64,000 nucleotides of DNA from Verrucomicrobiota bacterium (GTDB lineage Bacteria > Verrucomicrobiota > Verrucomicrobiia > Limisphaerales > UBA11320), in the NCBI GenBank assembly GCA_016199985.1, contig JACQFQ010000004.1:1-64000 (forward strand), in the 5' to 3' direction. A model generated the notes under the pieces. The model did no database searches, was not told the DNA's origin, and saw nothing but the letters and a program-made list of their open reading frames with translations. A program made the translations under genes and the position numbers. The stretch's first letter is position 1. Each line of letters starts with the position of its first letter. Positions 8,167 through 17,540 of this stretch are shown one piece after another.

Positions 8167-8772
8167 CTACGGCTTCCGCTCCCCGTCCTTCCAGAAAGTT
8201 TGCTCCACCAACTTGCCCGTTTTCATCACAACGCGCGCCTTCAGGAAGCCGCTAGGGAAGTACGAAATGGAAACACCATCGGGCTGGTCCGCGACGAATT
8301 CAATCTGCTCGGACAAGGCCCCGTTCTCGTGCCATCTGCGGAACGGTCCTTCGAGCTTGCCCTCCACAATGCTCGCCTCTGAGAGCTTCCTCCCCTCGGG
8401 ATACCACTTCGTGCGAGTCCCATGCGAAACGCCTTCCCTGAAATACTCCCGCACCTGGAGCTGCCCGTTGGTGTGCCATCCTTCGGAAAGGCCGTGCAGC
8501 ACCCCGTTGGACAACACGGAACGGGAGCGCAGAAATCCGTCCCCCCGCTCCTCCATGAGACCCGTGAAGCCATTGGTCTGGCCGACGAGGCAAAGGCGTC
8601 CTGAAACGAGAACCAGGTTCGTGCGGGCGACGCTCCGAGGGCTCGCGGATGTCGGGCTGCCCGAGGGGGCGCGCTCGCGCCTGATCGTGATCAGCAGCGC
8701 GATCAGGATGGCGACCAATGCGGCGATCAGGTTCAACGCCCGGCGTCTGGTCCTGGAAATCTGGCGACTCAT
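8167..8772 (-). CDS. Membrane-anchored MORN-2 (YwqK-like) repeat protein
   Basis: A 201-aa protein with an N-terminal transmembrane anchor (LIAALVAILIALLITI, residues 15-30) followed by four or more MORN_2-type repeats. The repeats show the G-x-x-x-G/E-x-W-x-x-N/P-G-x-L spacing, for example LSEGWHTNGQLQ, HGTRTKWYPEGRKLSE and LEGPFRRWHENGALSE. The same repeat is in the YwqK antitoxin group, but here there is a membrane anchor and no toxin partner next to it, so an antitoxin role is not supported. The repeats are likely a beta-rich extracytoplasmic domain. Confidence 0.75.
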   Translation of the reverse strand: MSRQISRTRRRALNLIAALVAILIALLITIRRERAPSGSPTSASPRSVARTNLVLVSGRLCLVGQTNGFTGLMEERGDGFLRSRSVLSNGVLHGLSEGWHTNGQLQVREYFREGVSHGTRTKWYPEGRKLSEASIVEGKLEGPFRRWHENGALSEQIEFVADQPDGVSISYFPSGFLKARVVMKTGKLVEQTFWKDGERKP

Positions 8773-8930
8773 GATTCGCGAAACGAAACGCGAGCGAGCT
8801 TATCGCATTGCGCCGGAGAAGAAGCCATGAGTTTTCGCGTCGATTCGGGCGCGCCGGACACGCCAATCTCCCGGACTCCGCCGCCAACGCCATGCAAATG
8901 CTGGACGCCCCGCCCCCGGCGGATGTAACA

Positions 8931-9584
8931 ATGTCCGCCATGCAATCCCGATTCGCAGCCTCCATCGGATGGCTCCTCATGAGCCTCGCCCTGTTCGCCT
9001 CCCAACAATCCAACGCCGCGGGCCTCGCGCTGTTCGATGGCCGCTCTTTCAAGAATTGGGAAGGCGACACCAACCATTGGTGGCGGATCGAGAAAGGCCT
9101 GATCATCGGAGGCTCGCTGGAAAAGAAGGTGCCCGAAAACTTCTTCCTCGCCACAACCCGCGACTACACCAATTTTGTCCTTCGCGCGAAGTTCCGGCTC
9201 GTCGGCACGAATGGCTTTGTGAACTCCGGCGTGCAGATCCGAAGCCAGAGGGTTCCGAACAGCTCTGAGATGTCCGGCTATCAGTGCGACATCGGCGATC
9301 CCACCTGGTGGGGATGCGTGTATGACGAGTCCCGTCGCAACAAGGTTCTCTCGCAGTCCGACATGACGGCCTTGAATCCGGTCATCAAGCGCAACGGCTG
9401 GAACGAATACATCGTCCGCGCCGAAGGCCGGAGGATCCGCACCTATATCAACGGCGTGATGGGAACCGACTACACCGAGCCGGACGCCTCCATCCCCCAA
9501 TGGGGGAAGATCGGCTTACAAATCCATGGCGGCGCCTTCGCCGAGGCTTCCTTCCAACAAATCTTCATCACCGAGCTGCCTTAG
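8931..9584 (+). CDS. Secreted single-domain DUF1080 protein
   Basis: About 217 residues. A signal peptide (core IGWLLMSLALFA, cleavage near NAAG) is followed by one DUF1080 module. The module starts LALFDGRSFKNWEG and includes YTNFVLRAKFRLVG and NSGVQIRSQ and the closing WGKIGLQIHGGAFAEASFQQIFI. The ATG at 8931 is followed nine bases on by another at 8940 that fits equally well. Upstream codons lack signal-peptide character. It is monocistronic as far as can be seen. DUF1080 proteins are abundant paralogues in PVC bacteria and are thought to act on keto-glycosides. Confidence 0.85.
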   Translation: MSAMQSRFAASIGWLLMSLALFASQQSNAAGLALFDGRSFKNWEGDTNHWWRIEKGLIIGGSLEKKVPENFFLATTRDYTNFVLRAKFRLVGTNGFVNSGVQIRSQRVPNSSEMSGYQCDIGDPTWWGCVYDESRRNKVLSQSDMTALNPVIKRNGWNEYIVRAEGRRIRTYINGVMGTDYTEPDASIPQWGKIGLQIHGGAFAEASFQQIFITELP

Positions 9585-9660
9585 GCCTCGCTTTCCCGGC
9601 CGAAATGCTTTTGAATCGGACACTGTCGCCCCGCGTCCAGTTGTCTCGGAACTTTATTGA

Positions 9661-10908
9661 ATGAAATCCGTTTGGATAGTGGTTGTTTTGGCGGCCGACG
9701 GGGTTGGCGGCTGGTTGTATTATTCCAAGCAGCAGACGACCGCCACGGCGTCCGCGGCGTCGGCCGAGCTGCAGCGCCCGACCACGGCGAAGGTGGAGTC
9801 GCGGAACATCCGTTTCACGGTGAGCGCCGCGGGCGAGATCACGCCGGCGGAGCAGGTCAGCGTGCGACCCGAGATCAACGGCCGAATTGCCACGCTCCTC
9901 GTGGACATCGGCGACACCGTCAAGAAGGGCAGCGTCTTCTTCACCCTGGACGACCGCGATCTCCAGATCGAAAAGGAAACCCAGGAGAAGGAGATTGAGC
10001 GCACGAAGGTTCAGCTGGCGCAGGCGGAAAGGAATTATCTCCGGAGCAAGCAACTCTACGAGGAGAAGCTGGTCGCGACGGAGGTGCACGAACAAAGCCG
10101 CACCGACTACGATCTCGCCAAGAACTCCCTCTCCAAAGCGGAGAAGGCGCTGGAGCTGATGCAGGACAAGATGAGGAAGACCCGCATTCTCGCTCCTTTC
10201 GATTGCACGGTGCTCACCCGCCCCGTCTCCGTGGGGCAGTCCGTTTCGGGATCCGCGGGCTTCAACAGCGGCACCGAGGTCATCACGATCGCCGACCTGA
10301 ATCAGCTGATCATCAACGCCCACATCAACCAGGCCGACATCACCCGCCTGAGGGTCAACCAGGAGGTTGAGGTGACGGTGGAGGCGATCTCCGGCTTGAA
10401 GGTCATGGGAACCGTGGAGCGCATCGCCCCCCAGGCGGCGATCAAGAACAACATCAAGGGATTCGCCGCGCGCATTCTCCTGAAGGACGTGGATCCCCGC
10501 ATTCGCCCCAGCATGACGGCGAACATCAAGATTCCCGTCTCCTCCGCGGACAATGTGCTCTCCGTTCCCCTGGCGTCCGTGTTCACCGAGCTGAACCCGG
10601 CTTCCCAGTTGATGGAGCGTTTTGTTTACGTGAAGAACGACGCGGGATACGAACGACGCCTGGTGCAGCTCGGCGTGTCGGACTACTTCTTCGCCGAGAT
10701 TCAGACCGGTGTGGCGGACGGCGAGCTGGTGAGCTTGGAGGAGCCCAAGGAAGAGGTGGAGAAGCGCAATCGGGCCAAGAGCGTGGCGGCGTTCGGCGGG
10801 GGCGATTCCAAACCGGCGACGTCCAAAGCTCCCGCGATGGGCAACGTCTCCACCAACAGCCCGAAGGCCGGCGCCCCGGTCAGCAAGGCCGCCGCCACCG
10901 GATCCTGA
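9661..10908 (+). CDS. MacA-like periplasmic adaptor (membrane fusion protein)
   Basis: This 415-aa protein has an N-terminal membrane anchor and a biotinyl-lipoyl half motif (VRPEINGRIATLLVDIGDTVKKG, about residues 62-84). A coiled-coil hairpin follows (about 100-165, ETQEKEIERTKVQLAQAE), then the second lipoyl half LAPFDCTVLTRPVSVGQSV and beta-barrel and proximal domains. Its low-complexity Ala/Ser/Pro tail is unusual. It precedes an ABC ATPase and two FtsX-type permeases in the same direction, so it would be the adaptor of a MacAB-type tripartite exporter. No TolC-type outer-membrane gene is in the window. Confidence 0.85.
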   Translation: MKSVWIVVVLAADGVGGWLYYSKQQTTATASAASAELQRPTTAKVESRNIRFTVSAAGEITPAEQVSVRPEINGRIATLLVDIGDTVKKGSVFFTLDDRDLQIEKETQEKEIERTKVQLAQAERNYLRSKQLYEEKLVATEVHEQSRTDYDLAKNSLSKAEKALELMQDKMRKTRILAPFDCTVLTRPVSVGQSVSGSAGFNSGTEVITIADLNQLIINAHINQADITRLRVNQEVEVTVEAISGLKVMGTVERIAPQAAIKNNIKGFAARILLKDVDPRIRPSMTANIKIPVSSADNVLSVPLASVFTELNPASQLMERFVYVKNDAGYERRLVQLGVSDYFFAEIQTGVADGELVSLEEPKEEVEKRNRAKSVAAFGGGDSKPATSKAPAMGNVSTNSPKAGAPVSKAAATGS

Positions 10909-10948
10909 GTCCTCGTCGGCTCTTCGTCCGTCTCAACCGATTTTCAGA

Positions 10949-11686
10949 ATGCCCCTCGTTGAACTTCGCAACGTCAGCAAGATTTACCATTTGGGCGGCG
11001 AGACCATTCGCGCGCTGGACGATGTGTCGCTGGACATCGATGGCGGCGAGTTCGTGTCGGTGATCGGGCCGTCGGGCAGCGGCAAATCGACGCTGATGCA
11101 CATCCTCGGATGCCTCGACTCGCCCACGCACGGGACGATCAAGCTGGACGAGCGCATGATCCACGACGCCTCGCCCCGCGAGCTCGCGTTCATCCGCAAT
11201 CGCAAGATCGGGTTCGTGTTTCAGTTCTTCAACCTCCTCCCCAAGCTGACGGTTCTCCAAAACGTCGAGCTCCCGATGGTCTACGCGGGCGTGTCCGGAC
11301 GAGAGCGACGCGAGCGATCCATGCGGATGCTCCAGATGGTGGACCTCGACAACCGGTCCAAGCACCGACCCAGCCAGCTCTCCGGCGGACAGCAGCAGCG
11401 CGTCGCCATCGCAAGGGCGTTGGTCAACAATCCAAAGATCCTCTTCGCCGATGAGCCCACCGGAAACCTCGACAGCCATACCGGCGAGGCGATTCTGGAA
11501 CTGTTCCGCGAGCTGAGCACGCAAGGCCGGACGATCATCCTCGTCACCCACGATCCTGAAATCGCCGCGGTCACGCCGCGGCGGATCGAGATTCGCGACG
11601 GCAAGGTGGCCAACAACCTCGACGCCCGGCTCGCCGGACTGGATCGTCAAGCCGGATCCGCCGCCGCCGCCCCAGCCCTCGGCTAG
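10949..11686 (+). CDS. MacB/LolD-type ABC transporter ATP-binding protein
   Basis: A 245-aa ATPase with Walker A GPSGSGKST (residues 40-48), Q-loop FVFQFFNLLPKLT, signature LSGGQQQR, Walker B ILFADEPTGNLD and the switch histidine in LVTHDPEIA. The ENLD/TGNLD wording and the short length are those of the MacB/LolD/FtsE group. It would power the two permeases encoded just downstream, with the adaptor encoded 40 bases upstream. The end is Ala/Pro-rich. Confidence 0.92.
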   Translation: MPLVELRNVSKIYHLGGETIRALDDVSLDIDGGEFVSVIGPSGSGKSTLMHILGCLDSPTHGTIKLDERMIHDASPRELAFIRNRKIGFVFQFFNLLPKLTVLQNVELPMVYAGVSGRERRERSMRMLQMVDLDNRSKHRPSQLSGGQQQRVAIARALVNNPKILFADEPTGNLDSHTGEAILELFRELSTQGRTIILVTHDPEIAAVTPRRIEIRDGKVANNLDARLAGLDRQAGSAAAAPALG

Positions 11687-11702
11687 CCCCGCCGCCCCAT
11701 CC

Positions 11703-13094
11703 GTGAGTCTCGCGAACACCATTCTGTCCGGGCTGAAGGAGATCTGGGCGCACAAGTTCCGATCGATTCTCACCATGCTGGGGATCATCCTCGGGGTTTC
11801 CTCCCTGGTCGCGATGTCCGCCCTCGTGAAGGGCATGGAGAACGGAACCCGCGAGGCTCTCCTCGCCGCGGGCGGCTTGGAGAAGATTCGGATCGAGTCC
11901 CAGTTCGACCTGCCGGTCTACCAGCGCCACCTCATGGATCAGGCGCAGGGGCTCACGATGGAGGATGTCTACGCGCTGCGGGATGGCGCGCCCTTGGTCC
12001 GCGTGGTCACTCCGGCGGTGGAGCAGATGCGGTTTCGGGAGCCGATGACCGTGTCTTACAAGAACAAGACCTCCGAGCCCTTCCAGGTCTCAGGGACCTG
12101 GCCCGACGCGCTCGAGGTCAATGAGCACAAGCTCGCCCACGGACGGATGTTTGGGCCGCTGGACGACGAAAACGCCGCGAGCGTCTGCGTGATTGGAACG
12201 GGGGTTCGCGATGACCTCTTCGGCTCGCCGGAGGATCTCGGACACGAGGTCATTCCGCTCGGCGAGACCATCAACCTGAATGGGCTGCCGTTCACGATCA
12301 TTGGAATGTTCGACATGTACGAAAGCGAGAAGGCGAAAAAGGAGCGCGCCTTCAAGAAGGCGAATCCGAAGCTCGCGGCGGCGAGCGGTCCGACGCGCAG
12401 CCGCGGCTGGGGCGGAGGGAAAGGCGGACACTTCATCTTCCGGCTGAAGAACAACACCGTTTATATTCCCCTCAACACCATGCTGGTAAAGTTCCGCGGA
12501 CTCACCCCCGGCAGCGCGAGCCCCACGGACCCCGGGCCTGTGCGCCTGTCGAACCTCAACATGAAGATCCCGAGCATCGATCTGCTGGAGCCCGCGGTCC
12601 AGCAGGTGCGGAACGTTCTCATGATGACTCACAAGGGGCTCGAGGATTTCACGCTCCGCACCCAGGAGGATTGGGCGCAGGAGATCACCGTGGCGATCCG
12701 CAACGCCCGGCTGAGCGGCGCCGTGATCTCCGGGATCTGTCTGCTTGTCGGCGGCATCGGAATCATGAACATCATGCTCGCCAGCATCTCCGAGCGCGTG
12801 AGGGAGATTGGAATCCGCAAGGCGATCGGCGCCTCGACGCTCGACATCTTCGTCCAGATCCTCGTGGAGAGCACCGTAATCTCCGTCCTGGGCGGCATCG
12901 CGGGCATCGGCGCCTCCTACGCGCTGGTGCTCATCATCGCGGCGTTCACCCCGACGGACAACACGCCCGTCATCACCTTCTCCGCCCTGGGCGTCGCCTT
13001 TCTCTTCAGCGTGGCGGTCGGAATGATCGCGGGGTTGTATCCCGCCATCCGCGCGTCGCGGCTCCATCCCATTCAGGCGCTGAAATACGACTAG
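11703..13094 (+). CDS. MacB-type ABC permease (FtsX fold), first copy
   Basis: A 463-aa membrane protein starting at GTG, 16 bases after the ATPase stop. The N-terminal helix carries HKFRSILTMLGIILGVSSLVAM, typical of MacB_PCD permeases. There is a large periplasmic domain (about residues 45-330) and three C-terminal helices introduced by GGIGIMNIMLASISERVREIGIRKAIGAS. Such permeases do not pump across the membrane in the usual way but use mechanotransmission to drive periplasmic export. It is paralogous to the next gene. Here a Gly-rich linker RSRGWGGGKGG sits in the periplasmic part. Confidence 0.9.
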   Translation: MSLANTILSGLKEIWAHKFRSILTMLGIILGVSSLVAMSALVKGMENGTREALLAAGGLEKIRIESQFDLPVYQRHLMDQAQGLTMEDVYALRDGAPLVRVVTPAVEQMRFREPMTVSYKNKTSEPFQVSGTWPDALEVNEHKLAHGRMFGPLDDENAASVCVIGTGVRDDLFGSPEDLGHEVIPLGETINLNGLPFTIIGMFDMYESEKAKKERAFKKANPKLAAASGPTRSRGWGGGKGGHFIFRLKNNTVYIPLNTMLVKFRGLTPGSASPTDPGPVRLSNLNMKIPSIDLLEPAVQQVRNVLMMTHKGLEDFTLRTQEDWAQEITVAIRNARLSGAVISGICLLVGGIGIMNIMLASISERVREIGIRKAIGASTLDIFVQILVESTVISVLGGIAGIGASYALVLIIAAFTPTDNTPVITFSALGVAFLFSVAVGMIAGLYPAIRASRLHPIQALKYD

Positions 13095-13106
13095 CGACCC
13101 GCCTCA

Positions 13107-14462
13107 ATGATCTTGATCAACACCATTCTCATCGGCCTGAAGGAAATCTGGACGCACAAGTTCCGGTCCATCCTGACGATGCTCGGGATCATCCTGGGGG
13201 TCGCGAGCCTCGTCGCCATGGCCGCGATCGTGAAGGGCATGGAGAACGGGATGAAGGAGGCGCTCATCGCCATGGGCGGGCTCGACAAGGTGCTGATCGA
13301 ACAGCAGAAGGTGCCCGTCCATCAGAATCACCTGCGTGACATGGCGCCCGGAAGGACGATCCGCGATGTCTACGCGCTGAAGGAAAGCGCCCCATTGCTC
13401 AAAGTCGTATCCCCCGAAATGGCGCTCGAGCGGGCGCTCGTCGCAAGGGGGCCCAAGGCCTATCGGCCCTCCGAGGTCGTCGGAGTGTGGAAGGCGGTGC
13501 TCGACATGAATCTCTACGAGCTTCAGCACGGCCGCTTCTTCAACGAACTCGACGAGGAAAGCGCCAACAACGTGTGCGTCATTGGAACCGGAGTTCGCGA
13601 CGAGCTCTTCGGATCGCCTCAGGAGGCGGGCCGGGACATCGTTCCGCTCGGACAGGAGATCCGAATCAACGATCAACCGTTCACGATCGTGGGGATGTTC
13701 AAGCACTACGAAAGCGAAATGGACCGAAAGAAGCGCGAGGAGGGACTCAAGGACCCATCGCAGCAGGCCGTTGGCCCCGTGCGGCAACGCGGATGGGGAG
13801 GAAGAGGCTGGAACGCGTTCTGGAGAAAGAACAACATGGTTTATATCCCGCTCAACACGATGTGGGTTCGCTTCCGCGCGGCGACCGGCACCAACAACGT
13901 TCCCGACCAGACGCTCACCGACATCGACGTCAAGGTGGCGAGCCTGGAGATGCTCGAACCGGCGTTGCAGCAGGCGAGAAACGTCCTCATGGTCACTCAC
14001 CAAGGCATCGAGGATTTCAACTTTCGCACCCAGGAGAACCAGATCGAGGACATCAACAAGCGGATCCAAAACGCGCGGCTGAGCGGCGGGATTATCGCGG
14101 GGCTCAGCCTTCTCGTGGGCGGGATTGGGATCATGAACATCATGCTTGCCAGCATCAACGAGCGGATCCGCGAAATCGGGATCTGCAAGGCGATCGGCGC
14201 GACGGGCGTTTCCATCTTCCTCCAAATCCTCATCGAAAGCGTGGTGATCTCGATTCTGGGCGCGCTCCTCGGCCTTGCCGCCTCCAAGGGTCTTGTGGTT
14301 CTCCTCTCCGAGTTGTCCCCCACGCAGAACACGCCCGTGATCCAAACCCAGGTGATGCTGGTGGCCGTGGGCTTCAGCGCCGCGGTCGGCATCGTCGCGG
14401 GACTCTTCCCCGCCGTAAAAGCCGCGCGGCTCAATCCCATCGCCGCCCTGCGTTACGAGTAG
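13107..14462 (+). CDS. MacB-type ABC permease (FtsX fold), second copy
   Basis: A 451-aa paralogue of the preceding permease with the same layout: HKFRSILTMLGIILGVASLVAM at the start, a periplasmic domain, then GGIGIMNIMLASINERIREIGICKAIGAT and two further helices. It follows the first copy by 12 bases. The close similarity of the two suggests local duplication, and they could form a heterodimer driven by the shared ATPase. The gene converges on the glycosyltransferase gene. Confidence 0.9.
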   Translation: MILINTILIGLKEIWTHKFRSILTMLGIILGVASLVAMAAIVKGMENGMKEALIAMGGLDKVLIEQQKVPVHQNHLRDMAPGRTIRDVYALKESAPLLKVVSPEMALERALVARGPKAYRPSEVVGVWKAVLDMNLYELQHGRFFNELDEESANNVCVIGTGVRDELFGSPQEAGRDIVPLGQEIRINDQPFTIVGMFKHYESEMDRKKREEGLKDPSQQAVGPVRQRGWGGRGWNAFWRKNNMVYIPLNTMWVRFRAATGTNNVPDQTLTDIDVKVASLEMLEPALQQARNVLMVTHQGIEDFNFRTQENQIEDINKRIQNARLSGGIIAGLSLLVGGIGIMNIMLASINERIREIGICKAIGATGVSIFLQILIESVVISILGALLGLAASKGLVVLLSELSPTQNTPVIQTQVMLVAVGFSAAVGIVAGLFPAVKAARLNPIAALRYE

Positions 14463-14470
14463 GCGCCCGT

Positions 14471-15595
14471 TCAGCCCGTCGGACCCAAATACTGGAGATA
14501 CACCTTCCGCAGCGCCTCCGCCATCCGGTCAAGCCCGTGATGCTCCGCGACGAACGCGCGACCTCGGGCGGCCTTCTCCCTTGTCCCTTCCCTGTCGGAA
14601 AGCGCGCCGCGAATCGCGGATGCCCACGCCTCCGGCTCGCGCGAGGACACGAGCGCGCCGGTGACGCCGTCTTGAATGATCGAGGGGAGGCCTCCAACGT
14701 TGCTCGCCACAAGCGGAGCGCCGCAAGCCAGCGCCTGCAGCCCCACCTGGGGAATTCCCTCATGCAGCGACGGCATCACGAGAAGATCAATCCGACGCAA
14801 CAGCTCCGGGATATCCTCGCGCTCGCCCAAAAAGGTGAAAGACGCCTCCAGCCCCAGCTCTCCAACCCACTGGCGCGAGAGAGGAATCATCGGGCCTTCG
14901 CCGACCAGGAGGTAATGACAATGAAAGCCAGCCCGCTGCAGCAGGCTCGCGGCGCGGATGAGCGTTTCGTGGCCCTTGGCCCGGCGAAACACGCCAATCA
15001 TCGCCACCAGAGGAAGGGATCGCGCCGCGTCCGGCAGAGCCACCTCGGCGCGAGGCCCGTCGGGGCGAAAGAGGTTGAGATCGATGCCCGTTGGAATCGT
15101 CGAAACCCGGCTCTCGGGCAGCGCAAAAGTTTCGCGCAGGCTTTGCGTGATCCGCGGGCTGGTGGTGATGATGTGATCCGCGAGAAGGCAATACACCACG
15201 CGACTCAAGGCGGGATTGCCGATGGGCACATCGAAGTGGCGCGATCGGATGATGAGCGGCACTCCCGCGAGCCGTCCCGCGAGTCCGGCGATCCAGCTGT
15301 CGCGCGAGCTGTGGGGGTTGAGAACCTGAATGCGACGACGCCGAAGAAAGGTCGCCATCCGGAGGACGGCCCATGGGAACCGCAGACGTCCATCGGGCAT
15401 CGCCTCGAAAGCCAGGCCCCGGGAAACAGCCTGCGATCGGATCCTGGATAGGGCCGGGGCCCAGAGCGTCACGTCGGCGCCCTGGGCGCGGAACACTTCC
15501 ATTTCCGCGAGGATGCGGCGTTCCTGTCCGCCCCAGCCGAGCGAAGCCTCGGAGTGGACGATCCGCCATGGGCGAGAGTGGGGGCCGGGACTCAT
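14471..15595 (-). CDS. Glycosyltransferase family 4 protein
   Basis: A 374-aa GT-B fold protein. The acceptor half begins WRIVHSEASLGWGGQERRIL, where the GG-E segment is typical of GT4. The donor half holds IGVFRRAKGHETLIRA and the E-x7-E type signature in MPSLHEGIPQVGLQALACG. GT4 enzymes transfer sugars from nucleotide donors to lipid-linked or cell-surface glycans at the cytosolic face. I prefer the ATG at 15595 (MSPGPHSRPW) since the 16 codons upstream are not conserved in type; the frame is open to 15643. It is the last gene of a minus-strand run behind the RsmB-like and FmdB-like genes. Confidence 0.88.
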   Translation of the reverse strand: MSPGPHSRPWRIVHSEASLGWGGQERRILAEMEVFRAQGADVTLWAPALSRIRSQAVSRGLAFEAMPDGRLRFPWAVLRMATFLRRRRIQVLNPHSSRDSWIAGLAGRLAGVPLIIRSRHFDVPIGNPALSRVVYCLLADHIITTSPRITQSLRETFALPESRVSTIPTGIDLNLFRPDGPRAEVALPDAARSLPLVAMIGVFRRAKGHETLIRAASLLQRAGFHCHYLLVGEGPMIPLSRQWVGELGLEASFTFLGEREDIPELLRRIDLLVMPSLHEGIPQVGLQALACGAPLVASNVGGLPSIIQDGVTGALVSSREPEAWASAIRGALSDREGTREKAARGRAFVAEHHGLDRMAEALRKVYLQYLGPTG

Positions 15596-15670
15596 GTCAA
15601 AAGCGCGCGCAGTCTCTTCCGAGCCCTTTCGGCGCCGCAACAAGAAATCTCCCGACGAACGGGCGCGGCT

Positions 15671-16897
15671 TCACGCGGATCCCGCGCGCCGCCACGCGGC
15701 GACATACATCCCATTGCTCCGATTTGTCTGCGGCCAGATCCACGCCTCGTTGTTATTGCCGCGCTCAGCCTCCGGGAAGGCGGGCAACGCCTCGGGCGCA
15801 AACCCGGGCGTGGATTCAGCGAACAGGCGCGCGACGCCGCTGGTCTCCGATCGAGTCAGCGTGCAGACGGAATAGATCAATCGACCGCCTGGCTTCACAC
15901 CTCGACTCGCGTGTCGAAGAAGCTTCAACTGCGCTTCGGCAAGCTCGTGAACATCCGAAGGGAGAGTGGTCCATCGCGCGTGAGGATTTCGCTGCCAAGT
16001 GCCGACGCCGCTGCAGGGAGCGTCGACCAGGACCCCGTCGAAAGCGGTCTTCGTCGGCAGTCTCTCGCCGCCCTCCCACGGCGCGCTGCGGTAGTTGAAC
16101 ACCCCCGCCCGCGCCGCGCGACGCTTGAGTTTCAACAAGCGCCAGGCGGCCCGATCGGACGCCCAGATCATGCCCTTGTTTTCCATCAGATCGGAGAGAT
16201 GCAGCAGCTTTCCCCCCTCGCCCGCGCAAGCGTCCCACCACGTCTCCCCGGGCTTGGGATCACACCAATGGCCCACGATCTGCGAGGCGATGTCCTGCAC
16301 CTCGAACGCCCCGGAGTGAAACAACGGCGTCCTGAACAAATCCAGCTCGCCTCGATACTCGAGCGCTTGGAAACACCCTTTGATTGTGGGAGGAGCGCAC
16401 TCCTCCAACTCCTGCGCCACGCGTTCGAGGTCCTTGCGGCGCGTTCGAAGCCAGAGGCGAGGCGGACCTTGCAAGCTCCGCAGCCAGGCTGGCGTCGTCT
16501 CCATTTCCTGGGCGATCCACTCCGGCGCCGCCCGACGCGCAAGATCCTCGTCGGGGAAGGAGCCAGGATCCCGCGCGAAACGACGATCGCAATCCTGGGC
16601 AAGGCGTAGAGCCTCGTCCGGCGAGGAAGCCTCGCGAGTCCACCCCAGCCATCTGTAGTAGGCGAACACGGCGCGCGTGACCTCATGGGAATCCTGAGGG
16701 GACAAGGCCGCCTGCGCCCTGAGAACATCGCGCAGCACCGAGTCCGCGGGATGTTCGCGCCCCGCCTTTCGGAGGACTTGCAGGGCCAGGCTCACGATTC
16801 GCCGAGGGTCCGAAAACGCGTGAGTGGTCGCCGTGCGCGGGCGATTGAACGGGCTCGCCGGAGCGCGGCGGACGGGCGGTCGGGGATGTTTCATCAA
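15671..16897 (-). CDS. rsmB: RsmB/NOP2/Sun-family rRNA m5C methyltransferase
   Basis: A 408-aa protein with an N-terminal NusB-like helical part (about 25-150). It is followed by a methyltransferase domain with motif I WWDACAGEGGKLLHL, motif IV DAPCSGVGTWQRNP and motif VI YSVCTLTRSE. The cysteines in motifs IV and VI are the catalytic pair of 5-methylcytosine RNA methyltransferases. Motif I reads AGEGG where AAPGG is usual, a mild deviation. The substrate is probably 16S rRNA C967, by analogy with RsmB; that is inferred. Its start overlaps the FmdB-like stop by four bases, so both are co-translated. Confidence 0.85.
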   Translation of the reverse strand: MMKHPRPPVRRAPASPFNRPRTATTHAFSDPRRIVSLALQVLRKAGREHPADSVLRDVLRAQAALSPQDSHEVTRAVFAYYRWLGWTREASSPDEALRLAQDCDRRFARDPGSFPDEDLARRAAPEWIAQEMETTPAWLRSLQGPPRLWLRTRRKDLERVAQELEECAPPTIKGCFQALEYRGELDLFRTPLFHSGAFEVQDIASQIVGHWCDPKPGETWWDACAGEGGKLLHLSDLMENKGMIWASDRAAWRLLKLKRRAARAGVFNYRSAPWEGGERLPTKTAFDGVLVDAPCSGVGTWQRNPHARWTTLPSDVHELAEAQLKLLRHASRGVKPGGRLIYSVCTLTRSETSGVARLFAESTPGFAPEALPAFPEAERGNNNEAWIWPQTNRSNGMYVAAWRRAGSA

Positions 16898-17391
16898 AAG
16901 TCGTAGAGTCCGGGATCGCGAGAGAACGACTCGGCGGATCCGGCGCCCGGTTTCCCACCCATCATTTCATCGAAAAGCGGCCCCATCTCTTCTTCAATTT
17001 TGTCGGGATCTTCGCCGGCCTCGAGTCGCTTGACGGCCTGATCGAACTCCTTCGGCATGGCGGAAGGAGGGAGAATCCCTTTCATTTTCCTGAGGATTTG
17101 GGCCATGTGGCGCGGATTGTTCTCATCCAGTCCCTCCGCCTCCCGCTCGATCTCGCCCATGGCTCGCGCGATCTTCGGGTCGTCAAAATCCGGCATCCCC
17201 TGCCCCGGTGAAGCGTCTCCGCCCTCCGCCTGCTGTCCGCCGCCGCGAACCATGGCAAACCGGCTCATCTGTTTGCTCATGCGTCGACGGCCGCACTTGG
17301 GGCAGGTCGGAGAGCCGGCGGGATTCACCTTCTTGGACAGAAAGCTGAAAACCACCCGGCACTTGGGGCAGGCGTACTCGTAGATCGGCAT
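16894..17391 (-). CDS. FmdB-type zinc-ribbon regulatory protein
   Basis: A 165-aa protein starting MPIYEYACPKC and containing the second pair CPKCGRRRMSK, the classic FmdB zinc ribbon in the first 45 residues. The remainder is an acidic, helical tail (MGEIEREAEGLDENNPRHMAQILRKMKG) ending in a Met/Gly-rich stretch. FmdB-like proteins are small putative regulators without a defined target. The frame is open for 96 codons upstream, but those codons do not look conserved and lie over the plus-strand structured RNA region. MPIYEY is the well-known start of the family. The stop overlaps the start of the RsmB-like gene (ATGA). Confidence 0.85.
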   Translation of the reverse strand: MPIYEYACPKCRVVFSFLSKKVNPAGSPTCPKCGRRRMSKQMSRFAMVRGGGQQAEGGDASPGQGMPDFDDPKIARAMGEIEREAEGLDENNPRHMAQILRKMKGILPPSAMPKEFDQAVKRLEAGEDPDKIEEEMGPLFDEMMGGKPGAGSAESFSRDPGLYDF

Positions 17392-17540
17392 AGCGGCTGA
17401 GCGTCCTGGTCGCGACGCGTTCGCATCCATACTCCCGAACCCGCGCCAACAATCAAGCCCCGCGCGCTCTTCGAAAAGCCGCCAGGGGATTCCCCGAGGC
17501 GTCGGGGCGTAGAGCGCTCCGGTTGATCCCGGGGGATTGT

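Noticed and set aside
8167..8772. Antitoxin of a toxin-antitoxin pair (YwqK-like)
   Set aside because: The MORN-2 repeats are there, but the protein has a membrane anchor and there is no toxin gene next to it.
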